A stretch of 64,000 nt of DNA from an uncultured Alphaproteobacteria bacterium (GCA_944389515.1 CALXMQ010000004.1:22703-86702), one strand, 5' to 3'; counted from the first letter of the stretch, positions 25,195 through 33,165 are shown. Notes: generated from the sequence alone by a model not told the origin. Made by a program: numbers and translations.

Positions 25195-26490
25195 TTATCG
25201 TTCTTTTGCAACACGCGCACGATTCATATTGTGCGCGTTGTACATTTGACGCAACCGTGTAATAAATTGATTATACCCAGGCTTTGCACGCAAACCATCA
25301 TGCCATTTATTAAATTCACCAACAATTCGGGTTATCCTTTTGTCTGTTGTTGCGGCTATGTTTTTATTATATTCATCGACTGATTTGAAAACGCCCTCTG
25401 GATTACGTGTATTACGCGCGATAACACCATCTGCATGTTTATGCAAATTTGAATTCAGCGACGACACGCCAATTAAATCCTGAACAAACAAATCAACATA
25501 TGAACCATTTTCATAACCAGATTTTATAAAATCAAACAAAGTATCAAAATCCCCAGATTTTGACATCAATCCCCCGGGTCTGAACCATGTTCCATCATGC
25601 AATAATTCATCCACACCCAACTGTGCTTTTTCTAAATAATAAGACGGCGATAAAGAATGACCTTTATTTGAAGCAATCCCAACAGTACCCATTTTCGTTG
25701 CAGCCTGGGCCGCACTGCGTGCAACATCAGACGCATCTGCAACATTATCTATATAACGATACCCCATATTTTGAAATGTTTCGCGCACTGCGACACTGCG
25801 CACCACATTGGATAAAAACGCATTTTGTGCATCGATACACATACCACGAATAACTGCATTTTTATCACGCGCAGAATCGTACAATTTTCTTGCAGTTTTC
25901 CCTGCGGTATCCAACATCATTTGAATTTCGTCATCAGAAAAATCATCGCGCCATCCCAAATTGTCATAGTCGCGCCGCTGATATTTATCCATGTATTTTT
26001 CATAAATAAATTTCTTTTGTTCAGGCGTAAAACCATCCATTTTATATAACGTTTCATTACCTTTTATTTCATATATCGCGTCCGCCCCCACATCACCAGG
26101 CCGCACCAATCGCGTACCCGATGGCAAAACCAATCCAGTATTTACATCTGGCGCAAAGAAAGTATCAAATATAGATAACTGTAACGGGTTTTCATTTTCT
26201 TTTACAACATCATTATATGGCGCCAAAACAACATAAGGCATATCATCCCAACTGCCAAAGCCCACAGTCCCAACAACAATATGATTCAACGCAGTATGCA
26301 CCGTTGCACGCGGTATTTCAAAATCAGTCGCCATCGCTGTGGTTTTTATTGCCATCTGGCCATTTTTTAACCTTGGCGGCATATATTTTGTGGTATGAAC
26401 CACCAACCAATTACCAGGGTTTGCCATATATTCAATTTCTGCATTTTCATTTGACAATTTTTTTAAGGCATTTTCAAAATCACTTTTCAT
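25195..26490 (-). CDS. Unrecognised 431-residue cytoplasmic protein
   Basis: I do not recognise this protein. It has no signal peptide or membrane segment. The first third has conserved-looking blocks (NPGNWLVVHTTKYMPPR, TTAMATDFEIPRATVHTALN, TGLVLPSGTRLVRPGDVG) that suggest an alpha/beta domain. The rest is mainly polar helix (RDYDNLGWRDDFSDDEIQMM, SEDA-like runs). I chose MKSDFENALKK because GGGGGGCGAT lies just before it. Gene strand and spacing show a single-gene unit between plsC and the nuclease/tolB pair. A secreted effector or a regulatory protein would both fit; there is no evidence for either. Confidence 0.6.
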   Translation of the reverse strand: MKSDFENALKKLSNENAEIEYMANPGNWLVVHTTKYMPPRLKNGQMAIKTTAMATDFEIPRATVHTALNHIVVGTVGFGSWDDMPYVVLAPYNDVVKENENPLQLSIFDTFFAPDVNTGLVLPSGTRLVRPGDVGADAIYEIKGNETLYKMDGFTPEQKKFIYEKYMDKYQRRDYDNLGWRDDFSDDEIQMMLDTAGKTARKLYDSARDKNAVIRGMCIDAQNAFLSNVVRSVAVRETFQNMGYRYIDNVADASDVARSAAQAATKMGTVGIASNKGHSLSPSYYLEKAQLGVDELLHDGTWFRPGGLMSKSGDFDTLFDFIKSGYENGSYVDLFVQDLIGVSSLNSNLHKHADGVIARNTRNPEGVFKSVDEYNKNIAATTDKRITRIVGEFNKWHDGLRAKPGYNQFITRLRQMYNAHNMNRARVAKER

Positions 26491-26544
26491 ATCGCCCCCC
26501 AAAAATTCCAAGTAATTATACCAGAAATTGTAACAAAAGGCAAT

Positions 26545-26964
26545 TTATTCACACCACGGCGCACGCCGCCCACCATCATATGGCCGCCCCAGATTTTCAT
26601 CCAATAAAATTTTTGATAAACTGCGCCCATCAGACAAATAAACATCTGCATCAATTCGTCCCAGATATTTATCATCGGTAATATTTTTCAAATCAACCAC
26701 ACTGCCCCCAGGCAACAAATCCGCAATTCTGTCACGTGCCCGTAACGCCATTTTGATTTCATCATCGCATTGCCCATGGATTTCAGGCGTATCAACATCC
26801 GCCAATCGCACACGCGCAGAAATTCTGATATTATTTTCCACAATCACATGCGCTGCAAACGTATCACCGTCCAGAACATAATCAACCACCGCCGGTATTG
26901 CCGACGCTGAACCACCCACAAATGCAATAACCCCAACCAATATTACGGCAATTTTGGTGACCAC
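26545..26964 (-). CDS. Secreted thermonuclease-like (SNase) protein
   Basis: A 139-residue staphylococcal-nuclease-fold protein with a signal peptide (VTKIAVILVGVIAFVGGSAS). The active-site set is present: Asp in LDGDTF, Arg and Asp/Glu in RVRLADVDTPE, and Arg in KYLGRIDADV. This is the Ca-dependent phosphodiesterase pattern, so a periplasmic or secreted nuclease is likely. It starts at GTG inside the end of tolB (22-base overlap) and so is translationally coupled to it. Confidence 0.85.
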   Translation of the reverse strand: MVTKIAVILVGVIAFVGGSASAIPAVVDYVLDGDTFAAHVIVENNIRISARVRLADVDTPEIHGQCDDEIKMALRARDRIADLLPGGSVVDLKNITDDKYLGRIDADVYLSDGRSLSKILLDENLGRPYDGGRRAPWCE

Positions 26965-28262
26965 GTTGGTTCCACCCCATAAACCCCATCAGGCAACGGA
27001 ATATCGTAAATATTCTGGCCAGTAATATCAACACTGCGAATATGACTCATCCGTTCCATACCATCCAAAGATTTTTCTGTTTCATAATACACAACCCGAC
27101 GTGACCCTGGGGCCCAAGACGGAGCCTCCATATACCAACCCCCGGCCAAGATTTTTTCATTACGCCCACGTGGATCCATTATACCGATATAGAACGTATC
27201 ATCCGCCATTTTAGTAAAAGCAATAAACTGGCCATCTGGCGACCATGCTGGCGTGGCATATCGCCCTGCCCCATATGTGATACGTTCAACATCACCAGTT
27301 TCTAAATCCAATACATAAATCTGTTGATTACCACTGCGGTCAGAATTAAACGCCATTTTTTTACCATCTGGTGAATATGCAGGACTGGTATTCAGCGAAT
27401 ATCCAAACGTCAACTGGCGCAATGATTTTGACGCGATATCATATTCATAAATATGCGTTATACCATTTTTCACCAAAGACAACGCAATCTTTGTACCATC
27501 TGGTGAAAACCGGGGTGCAAAGTTCATCCCACCAAACTGCCCCAAACGACGTTGTTCACCTGTTTCTAAATCCAACGTCCAGACCATTGGATCATCATCA
27601 CGAAACGACAAGAACACAATCGTCTGCATATTAGGTGAAAAATGCGGTGACATTACAAAAGTATCTTCATCAGACAAATAACGCAAACCATACCCATCTT
27701 GATCCATAATTGCCATACGCTTTATCCGACTTTGCACAGGCCCCGTTTCTGCAATAAACACTATTTGAGTATCAAAATATCCAACTTCGCCAGTCAAACG
27801 TTCATAAATTGCATCAGCCATAATATGCGCCAAACGCCGCGCAGATTTCTTAGACGCGACCAAACTTTGTGCTTCTATCTGCTCTTTACCATTTACATCC
27901 CAAACATAGAATTCCAGATTATATCGCCCACCTGATTCCGCAGACAACTTGGCTTGAACTAACACCTGGGCATGAACCGCGTTCCACAACGTAAAATCAG
28001 GCATTTTACCCATTTGCACAAATTCAGGCAACGCATCACGCGACACGATACGGAATAACCCCGTTGACTTCAAATCCGCATCAACGACATCACGTATCAT
28101 TTTGGCATCATCATCAGATACATTTCCAGCTGTTTCTATTTTTTGAACGGCCACAGATATCGGTTCCGCAGCCCCAGCAATAATATCAACCTTTAATTCC
28201 GCATGTGCAGGCACAACCGCCATAATACACAAAGCGAATAAAACCAGTAATTTTTTAATCAT
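26943..28262 (-). CDS. tolB: Tol-Pal periplasmic protein TolB
   Basis: A 439-residue periplasmic beta-propeller that binds Pal and links to TolA during outer-membrane constriction. It has a signal peptide (MIKKLLVLFALCIMAVVPAHA), the N-terminal alpha/beta domain (about 22-160), then WD40-like repeats seen as FSPDGTKIALSL, YSPDGKKMAFNSDRSG and WSPDGQFIAFTKM. I chose MIKKLL over an upstream in-frame ATG because AAAGGATTTTATAT precedes it. tolQRA are not in the window. Confidence 0.96.
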   Translation of the reverse strand: MIKKLLVLFALCIMAVVPAHAELKVDIIAGAAEPISVAVQKIETAGNVSDDDAKMIRDVVDADLKSTGLFRIVSRDALPEFVQMGKMPDFTLWNAVHAQVLVQAKLSAESGGRYNLEFYVWDVNGKEQIEAQSLVASKKSARRLAHIMADAIYERLTGEVGYFDTQIVFIAETGPVQSRIKRMAIMDQDGYGLRYLSDEDTFVMSPHFSPNMQTIVFLSFRDDDPMVWTLDLETGEQRRLGQFGGMNFAPRFSPDGTKIALSLVKNGITHIYEYDIASKSLRQLTFGYSLNTSPAYSPDGKKMAFNSDRSGNQQIYVLDLETGDVERITYGAGRYATPAWSPDGQFIAFTKMADDTFYIGIMDPRGRNEKILAGGWYMEAPSWAPGSRRVVYYETEKSLDGMERMSHIRSVDITGQNIYDIPLPDGVYGVEPTWSPKLP

Positions 28263-28380
28263 ATATAAAATCCTTTCCAACATACAATGGTTTAATTCTA
28301 TATGCATATTTTATAAAAAGCAAGGAATCCCCACATCATCACCCAAACAAACACATATTAAACAGCGACAAAAACACACC

Positions 28381-28476
28381 AACACAATCGCCATTACAAA
28401 CGCCACTACAACCGTAATTACAACCATATTGACACCTGCAATTACAAATGTATTGACAAGCGTCAATACGATGATA
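28381..28476. repeat. 12-bp tandem repeat (iteron) array before the RHH gene
   Basis: Eight consecutive 12-base units fit the loose consensus ANTACAANCGTA, starting at 28381, 28393, 28405, 28417, 28429, 28441, 28453 and 28465. The TTACAA core sits at 28394, 28406 (CTACAA), 28418 and 28442 in strict 12-base register; units at 28429 and 28453 carry TTGACA instead. The array overlaps the promoter of the RHH gene and looks like a cooperative operator. Confidence 0.65.
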
Positions 28477-28480
28477 TAGT
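28453..28480 (+). promoter_or_regulatory. Promoter of the RHH gene inside the repeat array
   Basis: TTGACA, 16 bp, TATAGT on the plus strand. The TTGAC-AAGC-GTCAA inverted repeat at 28453-28466 overlaps the -35. Confidence 0.7.
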
Positions 28481-28525
28481 CAGTTGTAAGTACGGCAGTA
28501 TTGCCACCTGTATAGGAGATTGTGT

Positions 28526-28768
28526 ATGCCAAACGTAATGCAACAATTATTCATTATGAATATCGAAGCACTGTTAAAAGAATACGCGGCATATCGCGCA
28601 TTTAACAAATCCAACAGTGTTATAAACATGCGTATTCCACATCAAATATTGGAACGCATAAAAAAACTGGCTGAACAGCAACATGTCCCATACCAGTTAT
28701 TGATTTCATCTGTATTATATTCATTGGTCAGCGCAGATGAATCCCAACCACAAATAAGCGCAATATAA
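28526..28768 (+). CDS. Ribbon-helix-helix DNA-binding protein
   Basis: An 80-residue protein. VINMRIPHQILERIKKLAEQ followed by QHVPYQLLISSVLYSL is a CopG/BrnA-like ribbon-helix-helix: a beta strand for the major groove followed by two helices. The N-terminal part (NIEALLKEYAAYRAFNK) is helical. AGGAGA sits 6 bases before the chosen ATG. The upstream 12-bp repeats suggest autorepression. Many such proteins are antitoxins, but no toxin gene lies on either side. Confidence 0.8.
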   Translation: MPNVMQQLFIMNIEALLKEYAAYRAFNKSNSVINMRIPHQILERIKKLAEQQHVPYQLLISSVLYSLVSADESQPQISAI

Positions 28769-28783
28769 ATAAAAATAAAAAAA

Positions 28784-28804
28784 GCGCGGACAAACCATCC
28801 GCGC
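28784..28804 (-). terminator. Second terminator after the VirB2-like gene
   Basis: GCGCGGA/TCCGCGC stem followed by T7 on the minus strand. It is a backup to the terminator at 28830-28849. Confidence 0.7.
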
Positions 28805-28829
28805 CAATTATCCCCCCCCCAAAAAAACA

Positions 28830-28849
28830 GGCGGTCATTTCTGACCGCC
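28830..28849 (-). terminator. Terminator of the VirB2-like pilin gene
   Basis: GGCGGTCA/TGACCGCC stem followed by T7 and then a G9 tract on the minus strand. Confidence 0.8.
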
Positions 28850-28859
28850 CATTATATTA

Positions 28860-29222
28860 TTACCAATTCTGAATCAATTCCGGACAATCAATCATATTTA
28901 ATCCGGCATTTGTAAACAGGAAGAATTGTAACACGACACCGATACCAAACAACAACACAAACCCAACCAGCATACCAGTGCCTTTCTTTTTCAAATCTTC
29001 CATTTTAACTTCACCGGCAGAAATATATCCCCATGCCCAACCAGCAATAATAAATGCCGCACCAACAAACGCCAATGTACGCAATATTTTGAACACACTG
29101 TACATTTGTCCAATCAATCCGCATAACCCAGCCGAATTACCAGCCACTGCCGCCAACGCAGGTACCGCGCCAGCCAAAACAATAACCCCGGCAAATCCTA
29201 ATTTTTTTAACACGTTTTTCAT
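28860..29222 (-). CDS. VirB2/TrbC-like pilin
   Basis: A 120-residue protein with a signal sequence (MKNVLKKLGFAGVIVLAGAV, cleavage near ALA) and two hydrophobic segments, KILRTLAFVGAAFIIAGWAW and GTGMLVGFVLLFGIGVVLQF, separated by a short polar loop (AGEVKMEDLKKKG). This arrangement matches VirB2/TrbC, the major pilus subunit of type IV secretion systems. I chose the start after AAAGGGGATTTAT. No other vir or trb gene is in the window, so it would have to work with genes elsewhere. Confidence 0.65.
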   Translation of the reverse strand: MKNVLKKLGFAGVIVLAGAVPALAAVAGNSAGLCGLIGQMYSVFKILRTLAFVGAAFIIAGWAWGYISAGEVKMEDLKKKGTGMLVGFVLLFGIGVVLQFFLFTNAGLNMIDCPELIQNW

Positions 29223-29297
29223 ATAAATCCCCTTTGCTTTTTCTATAATTTTATCATAAACCGCGCCGGTATTCAAGCAACATAAACACATAAAAAA

Positions 29298-29323
29298 AAG
29301 CGACGACATAAACGCCGCCGCTT
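29298..29323 (-). terminator. Terminator of the 129-residue lipoprotein gene
   Basis: AAGCGGCG/CGTCGCTT stem (one G-T pair) followed by T8 on the minus strand. Confidence 0.7.
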
Positions 29324-29341
29324 TTCCTATGCTTTTTTATA

Positions 29342-29731
29342 TTACATAGCAGGAACGATGATATATCTGCGTTTCAAAACAGGTTGCGCCTTGGCACAAG
29401 ATGTGCAAGAAACCTTTTCAACCTGGGCTGCACAAGAATCACATGGAACGACACGTGCCGCCGGTGTCAAAATCTGACGATCATGACGTAGTTCTTGGCC
29501 AAAATTATCGATTGCATACAAATCTTCACAGCGTGTATTGCGATAAACAATTTTTTTACCAGAATCCAATCCGCCAACATAATGCGAATAATTACGGCCA
29601 TGTTCACCGACATAATAAATGCAATCTTGGCCATCTTGGGTATATCTAACATCACCCTTGTAATAATCATAATACGCGCCACAACCGGCCAAAGCAGTCA
29701 ACGCGATTGCAGAAACCAGAACTTTTTTCAT
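29342..29731 (-). CDS. Small Cys-rich lipoprotein
   Basis: A 129-residue lipoprotein; LAGC gives the lipidated Cys at residue 17. The mature part is Tyr-rich at first (GAYYDYYKGDVRYTQDG) and has two C-x2-C pairs late (PCDSCAAQ and SCTSCAKA) plus two single cysteines. The C-terminus is basic then hydrophobic (KRRYIIVPAM). No known family recognised. It lies between the Cys-rich surface protein and the VirB2-like gene on the same strand. Confidence 0.65.
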   Translation of the reverse strand: MKKVLVSAIALTALAGCGAYYDYYKGDVRYTQDGQDCIYYVGEHGRNYSHYVGGLDSGKKIVYRNTRCEDLYAIDNFGQELRHDRQILTPAARVVPCDSCAAQVEKVSCTSCAKAQPVLKRRYIIVPAM

Positions 29732-29843
29732 ATCTCGTACCTTTTGACTTTAATTCTGTTATTCCCTGACCTGCTCCCCGATTCGTACTTTAATTGTTGC
29801 ACAAAATCATTGGTTGTCAAGTTTGTTTTATTGTTCACAACCA

Positions 29844-31175
29844 TTATTGTGCCGGATTTTGCGTCGAACTTTGCGCTGAATTTTGTGTTGTATCTGATGG
29901 TGGATTTTTCGGTATTTTGCCATTACCTGGTAAATAGAAACATTTTCCTGTACCATCACAAAATTTCGTTCCACCATCACCGGCCTTCATATAACAATCT
30001 GCATCACTCGCCGCCCCAGGGTCACTGGTTGTACCAGACGGACACGGTTGCGGATCCGCCCCAGAACAAAAATGACCCTCTGGGCAATCGGCAAATTTTG
30101 GTTTCAAATGAATTTCTCTCCCATCTGGCAAAACATCGTCACCTGGCACAACTGTACTTGTTGAACAATTTTTCTCGGCCCCACTTTCGTCAACATATGT
30201 ACAAGAATAACTTTCAAAAATAGCACCATCAGGTAACAGTCCGCCATATCCTTGTACAGTAAAACCACCATCTTCGGAATCATCATTCACAGTATACTTA
30301 TCGGTTTTCCAAGTGTCAGGGGTCATGCCTTCTGGATTAAAATATAGTATCTGCACCTCTAAATTATCCCAACACGTATATAATCTTTTTGTATTTTCTG
30401 CAGAATCTGCCAACCCGAATAAAGCATCCCAATTATTGTTGAATTTTGCTTTTACTGTACCATCCTGCTCTTCCCTAGCAAAAAACATTGTTCCTGCACA
30501 ATCTTCTTTTGAAGTATACCCCTTAAAAGTTTTTATCGGTCTGTCACCCTGTACGGCACTTTGTGGCAAATAATCTTTATCCCACGTGGTTGACGTTTCG
30601 CTGCTGGCAAATCCACTGCCATATTTTGCATAGGCTACTTTATCTTGCCACCACAACAGCCACGTATTTCTTTGCAAATCCAGTTTATACACTTTCCCAT
30701 CACAAACATTTTCTTTGTTTTTATTTGTTATCGCAGCCAGTAACTCTAAAAGATTATTTATTGTTATAGTATAATCACCAGATTCTTTACTATTATAATA
30801 ACTGCCACATTGTTTGCATCCAAAGCCCCCAGATTCACCCACATTCGTTACATCAATATATTCGTCTTTGGCACAACTTATTGTAAATGGGCAATACGCA
30901 TTTTCATTACCCTCAACATTCGCCACCCACGCCCATTTTTTCCCTTCTTCACCACTGGGGTGTATACACGCTTTACAACTTGTTTGCCCACTTTCGCTGG
31001 TATATGTCCCCGTTTCACATACCGCACAACCAGATCTGCCATCCCAAAAACATCCAGCAGGACATGTTTCTTGGGTTGTTGCATTTGAACACTCTTCTGT
31101 GGTAACAGCGTATGATTGCATCGAAACAAGGCATAAAAACAAAACCTGTATTGAAAAAAATATAAATTTTCTCAT
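29844..31175 (-). CDS. Large secreted Cys-rich surface protein
   Basis: A 443-residue protein with a signal peptide (MRKFIFFSIQVLFLCLVSMQ, cleavage after SYA). Two Cys-rich zones flank a non-Cys middle. The N-terminal zone reads CPAGCFWDGRSGCAVCETGT then SESGQTSCKACIHPSG. The C-terminal zone reads CPEGHFCSGADPQPCPSGTT then GAASDADCY. Both resemble ephrin-receptor-like or TNFR-like repeats. The middle (about 140-360) has alternating aromatic and polar residues and may be a beta domain of the InlB/Listeria-Bacteroides repeat sort. The tail is a low-complexity TQNSAQSSTQNPAQ. A cell-surface location is inferred. Confidence 0.7.
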   Translation of the reverse strand: MRKFIFFSIQVLFLCLVSMQSYAVTTEECSNATTQETCPAGCFWDGRSGCAVCETGTYTSESGQTSCKACIHPSGEEGKKWAWVANVEGNENAYCPFTISCAKDEYIDVTNVGESGGFGCKQCGSYYNSKESGDYTITINNLLELLAAITNKNKENVCDGKVYKLDLQRNTWLLWWQDKVAYAKYGSGFASSETSTTWDKDYLPQSAVQGDRPIKTFKGYTSKEDCAGTMFFAREEQDGTVKAKFNNNWDALFGLADSAENTKRLYTCWDNLEVQILYFNPEGMTPDTWKTDKYTVNDDSEDGGFTVQGYGGLLPDGAIFESYSCTYVDESGAEKNCSTSTVVPGDDVLPDGREIHLKPKFADCPEGHFCSGADPQPCPSGTTSDPGAASDADCYMKAGDGGTKFCDGTGKCFYLPGNGKIPKNPPSDTTQNSAQSSTQNPAQ

Positions 31176-31243
31176 CACCATTACCCCAAAATAATTATAT
31201 TAAAATGGTTGCATATTTTATAATATACTGTCAAACATTAAAA

Positions 31244-31262
31244 AATCCGGTATTACCGGATT
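31244..31262. terminator. Terminator of the 145-residue lipoprotein gene
   Basis: AATCCGGTA/TACCGGATT stem with an A-tract on the left and T-tract on the right, so it works on both strands. Confidence 0.85.
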
Positions 31263-31265
31263 TTT

Positions 31266-31703
31266 TTAATATTGATAATCACTTAATGGACGATATTTAT
31301 TAATTGTCCACCCCTGTTGTGTTATCCACAAACTATCTTCTGGTACTTTTGATGCCTGACCCGGATAAAAATCAAAATCCCCCTTGCCACGAACTTTGGG
31401 TGAAATATCAATCGCTGGACGCAAAGTAGTTTTTGTAAATCTGGAAATATTACTTGCCCAAAAATTATCCCATCCACCGGTTGGAATCAAATAAACAGTG
31501 CGCACATCTGGTTGGTCTGCAATTTCTTGTATTATACTTGGATTTTCAAATATTTCCCAAATGTTATCATTTGCAAAAAATAATTCCACATCCCGTTGTG
31601 GTTCGTTTTTCTCGCATCCGCCTAAAAACAATGATGCCCCTGCGATACCCAACATCGGAATCAATCTTTTTAATTTATATGGTACAACCTGTTTGAACTG
31701 CAT
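31266..31703 (-). CDS. Lipoprotein of unknown function
   Basis: A 145-residue lipoprotein with a long basic N-terminus (MQFKQVVPYKLKRLIPM), a hydrophobic core and lipobox FLGGC (Cys30). The mature region begins with a polar linker (EKNEPQRDVE) and contains ELFFANDNIWEIFENPSIIQ, TVYLIPTGGWDNFWASNISR and WITQQGWTINKYRPLSDYQY. A strong AGGAGG precedes the ATG. Rich in Trp and Tyr with no cysteine after the lipobox. No family recognised. Confidence 0.65.
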   Translation of the reverse strand: MQFKQVVPYKLKRLIPMLGIAGASLFLGGCEKNEPQRDVELFFANDNIWEIFENPSIIQEIADQPDVRTVYLIPTGGWDNFWASNISRFTKTTLRPAIDISPKVRGKGDFDFYPGQASKVPEDSLWITQQGWTINKYRPLSDYQY

Positions 31704-31764
31704 GTGTGCCTCCTTTGGTTTGGCGTTGCGTACTTATCATGAAAAAAATCCTGATAAATACAAA

Positions 31765-31789
31765 AAAGTCCGGAAAAATCCCGGACTTT
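31765..31789 (-). terminator. Terminator directly after a small gene
   Basis: AAAGTCCGG/CCGGACTTT stem followed by T-run on the minus strand. The stem touches the stop codon of the small gene 31789-31986. Confidence 0.8.
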
Positions 31790-31986
31790 TATCCTATGTT
31801 TGACACAAAATCATCGTCGGCGTCAAATATAATCGCAGCAGAAATATCATCCCCACGATCCCCCCACGCACGACATATGTCGCACGGTGGCCAATCAGGC
31901 GATGCACCTGAATTAAAACGATAAAGATGCGTTATCTGAATCATATTTAACCCCACCGATGCACTTTGCATCGTTTGTTCGTTCAT
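31789..31986 (-). CDS. Small gene behind a strong promoter
   Basis: A 65-codon frame, or 51 codons if translation starts at MIQITHLYRFNSG (31944), which has GGTGGGG before it. The peptide contains a C-x2-C pair (WPPCDICRAWGDRGDD) and an acidic C-terminus. The upstream promoter is near consensus and its -10 ends 5 bases before the longer frame's ATG. A terminator follows the stop. This tight promoter-frame-terminator unit supports a real transcript of about 220 nt, whether coding or not. No homologous family is known to me. Confidence 0.5.
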   Translation of the reverse strand: MNEQTMQSASVGLNMIQITHLYRFNSGASPDWPPCDICRAWGDRGDDISAAIIFDADDDFVSNIG

Positions 31987-31991
31987 TTATA

Positions 31992-32019
31992 ATTATAGAC
32001 AAAACAAAAACATTGTCAA
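31992..32019 (-). promoter_or_regulatory. Consensus promoter of the small gene
   Basis: Perfect TTGACA and perfect TATAAT with a 16-bp spacer on the minus strand, the best sigma70 match in the window. Confidence 0.8.
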
Positions 32020-32106
32020 GCCATAACTGCACGTAAACTTTCCCACAATTTATTCGGGCACATATGCATGCTTTGTGTTATAATCCATACAAAATGGGGG
32101 AAAATT

Positions 32107-33054
32107 ATGGACTACAAAGATTTTGGATTGGTAAACACAAAACAAATGTTCGCAAACGCATTGGCAAATCATTATGCGGTACCGGCATTTAATTTTTATA
32201 ATATGGAAACATTGGCATCTATTATCAACGCTGCACACGACACACACAGTCCGGTCATCTTGGCGGTATCTGAATCTGCATTACAATATATGGGGTCTGA
32301 TTTATTGCGTGGCATGATTTGGGGATTGAATATAAATCCAAACGAAAACGTCGCATTACATCTGGATCATGGTTCTTCATTTGAATCATGCGTTCATGCA
32401 ATCGAAATCGGATTTTCATCTGTAATGATTGATGGTTCAAAATTACCATTTGATGCAAATGCAGAATTGGCACGCACGGTCACTGAATACGCACATAAAT
32501 ACAATGTTTCTGTCGAAGCCGAACTGGGCACATTGGCCGGCATCGAAGACGAAAATACACACAGCCATGAATCCAGTTATACAAACCCAGATGACGTTGT
32601 AAACTTTGTAAACCAAACCGGCATCGATTCACTGGCCATTGCAATCGGAACCAGTCATGGCGCATATAAACGTAAATCTGACGACGAAGAATTACGATTC
32701 GATATTTTAGATAAAATTGCCGAACAATTACCAGATTTTCCATTGGTTCTGCACGGCGCATCCAGTGTACCGGCACACTTTGTAAAAACCATAAATGAAT
32801 TTGGTGGAAAAATGTCAAACGCGCGTGGAATTGCGCCTGAACAACTGCGCCGCGCAACACAAAAAAATATTTGCAAAATAAACATAGACAGCGACCTGCG
32901 CCTGGCATTTACCGCCGGCGTGCGTGAAACATTGGCATTAAATCCAGAAAAATTTAATCCACGCGATTATTTAACAAACGCACGTAAAAACATGTACGAC
33001 ACATGCGTTGACGAAATAAAAAACATAATGGGTTCAGATAATAAATTAAAATAG
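32107..33054 (+). CDS. fba: Class II fructose-bisphosphate aldolase
   Basis: Zn-dependent aldolase of glycolysis and gluconeogenesis. It has 315 residues from MDYKDFGLVNTKQMF. Visible motifs: PAFNFYNMET near the N-terminus, HLDHGSSF with Zn-binding His, VEAELGTLAGIED, GTSHGAYK with the second His, and LHGASSVP with the third. The start is chosen for the GGGGG six bases upstream; an extended -10 (TGTTATAAT) lies at 32076-32084. It may also act on related ketose bisphosphates such as tagatose bisphosphate; sequence alone does not decide this. Confidence 0.94.
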   Translation: MDYKDFGLVNTKQMFANALANHYAVPAFNFYNMETLASIINAAHDTHSPVILAVSESALQYMGSDLLRGMIWGLNINPNENVALHLDHGSSFESCVHAIEIGFSSVMIDGSKLPFDANAELARTVTEYAHKYNVSVEAELGTLAGIEDENTHSHESSYTNPDDVVNFVNQTGIDSLAIAIGTSHGAYKRKSDDEELRFDILDKIAEQLPDFPLVLHGASSVPAHFVKTINEFGGKMSNARGIAPEQLRRATQKNICKINIDSDLRLAFTAGVRETLALNPEKFNPRDYLTNARKNMYDTCVDEIKNIMGSDNKLK

Positions 33055-33107
33055 TTTGCTGGTCGTATAAAAAATGCCACTGTAAAATAAATTAAAACGG
33101 TATAGAT

Positions 33108-33165
33108 GTAAACGATGACGATTGCTGATGTAACGTTTGTACACTACGCAATCGCCATCGCTTAC
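33108..33165 (-). repeat. Long hairpin downstream of efp
   Basis: The arms GTAA-CGATG-CGATTGC and GCAATCG-CATCG-TTAC are separated by A/C mismatches on the plus strand that become G-U pairs on the minus strand. This makes an uninterrupted stem of about 18 bp only in minus-strand RNA. It starts 18 bases after the efp stop and lacks a close T-run. It may stabilise or end the efp mRNA. Confidence 0.55.

Noticed and set aside
28311..28532. A 73-codon minus-strand frame with a Val/Ile-rich product
   Set aside because: It lies antisense to the 12-base repeat array, and its repetitive composition simply translates those repeats; there is no ribosome site.
28526..28768. Antitoxin of a toxin-antitoxin pair
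   Set aside because: No toxin-like gene lies within the flanking bases on either strand; only the RHH gene can be supported.
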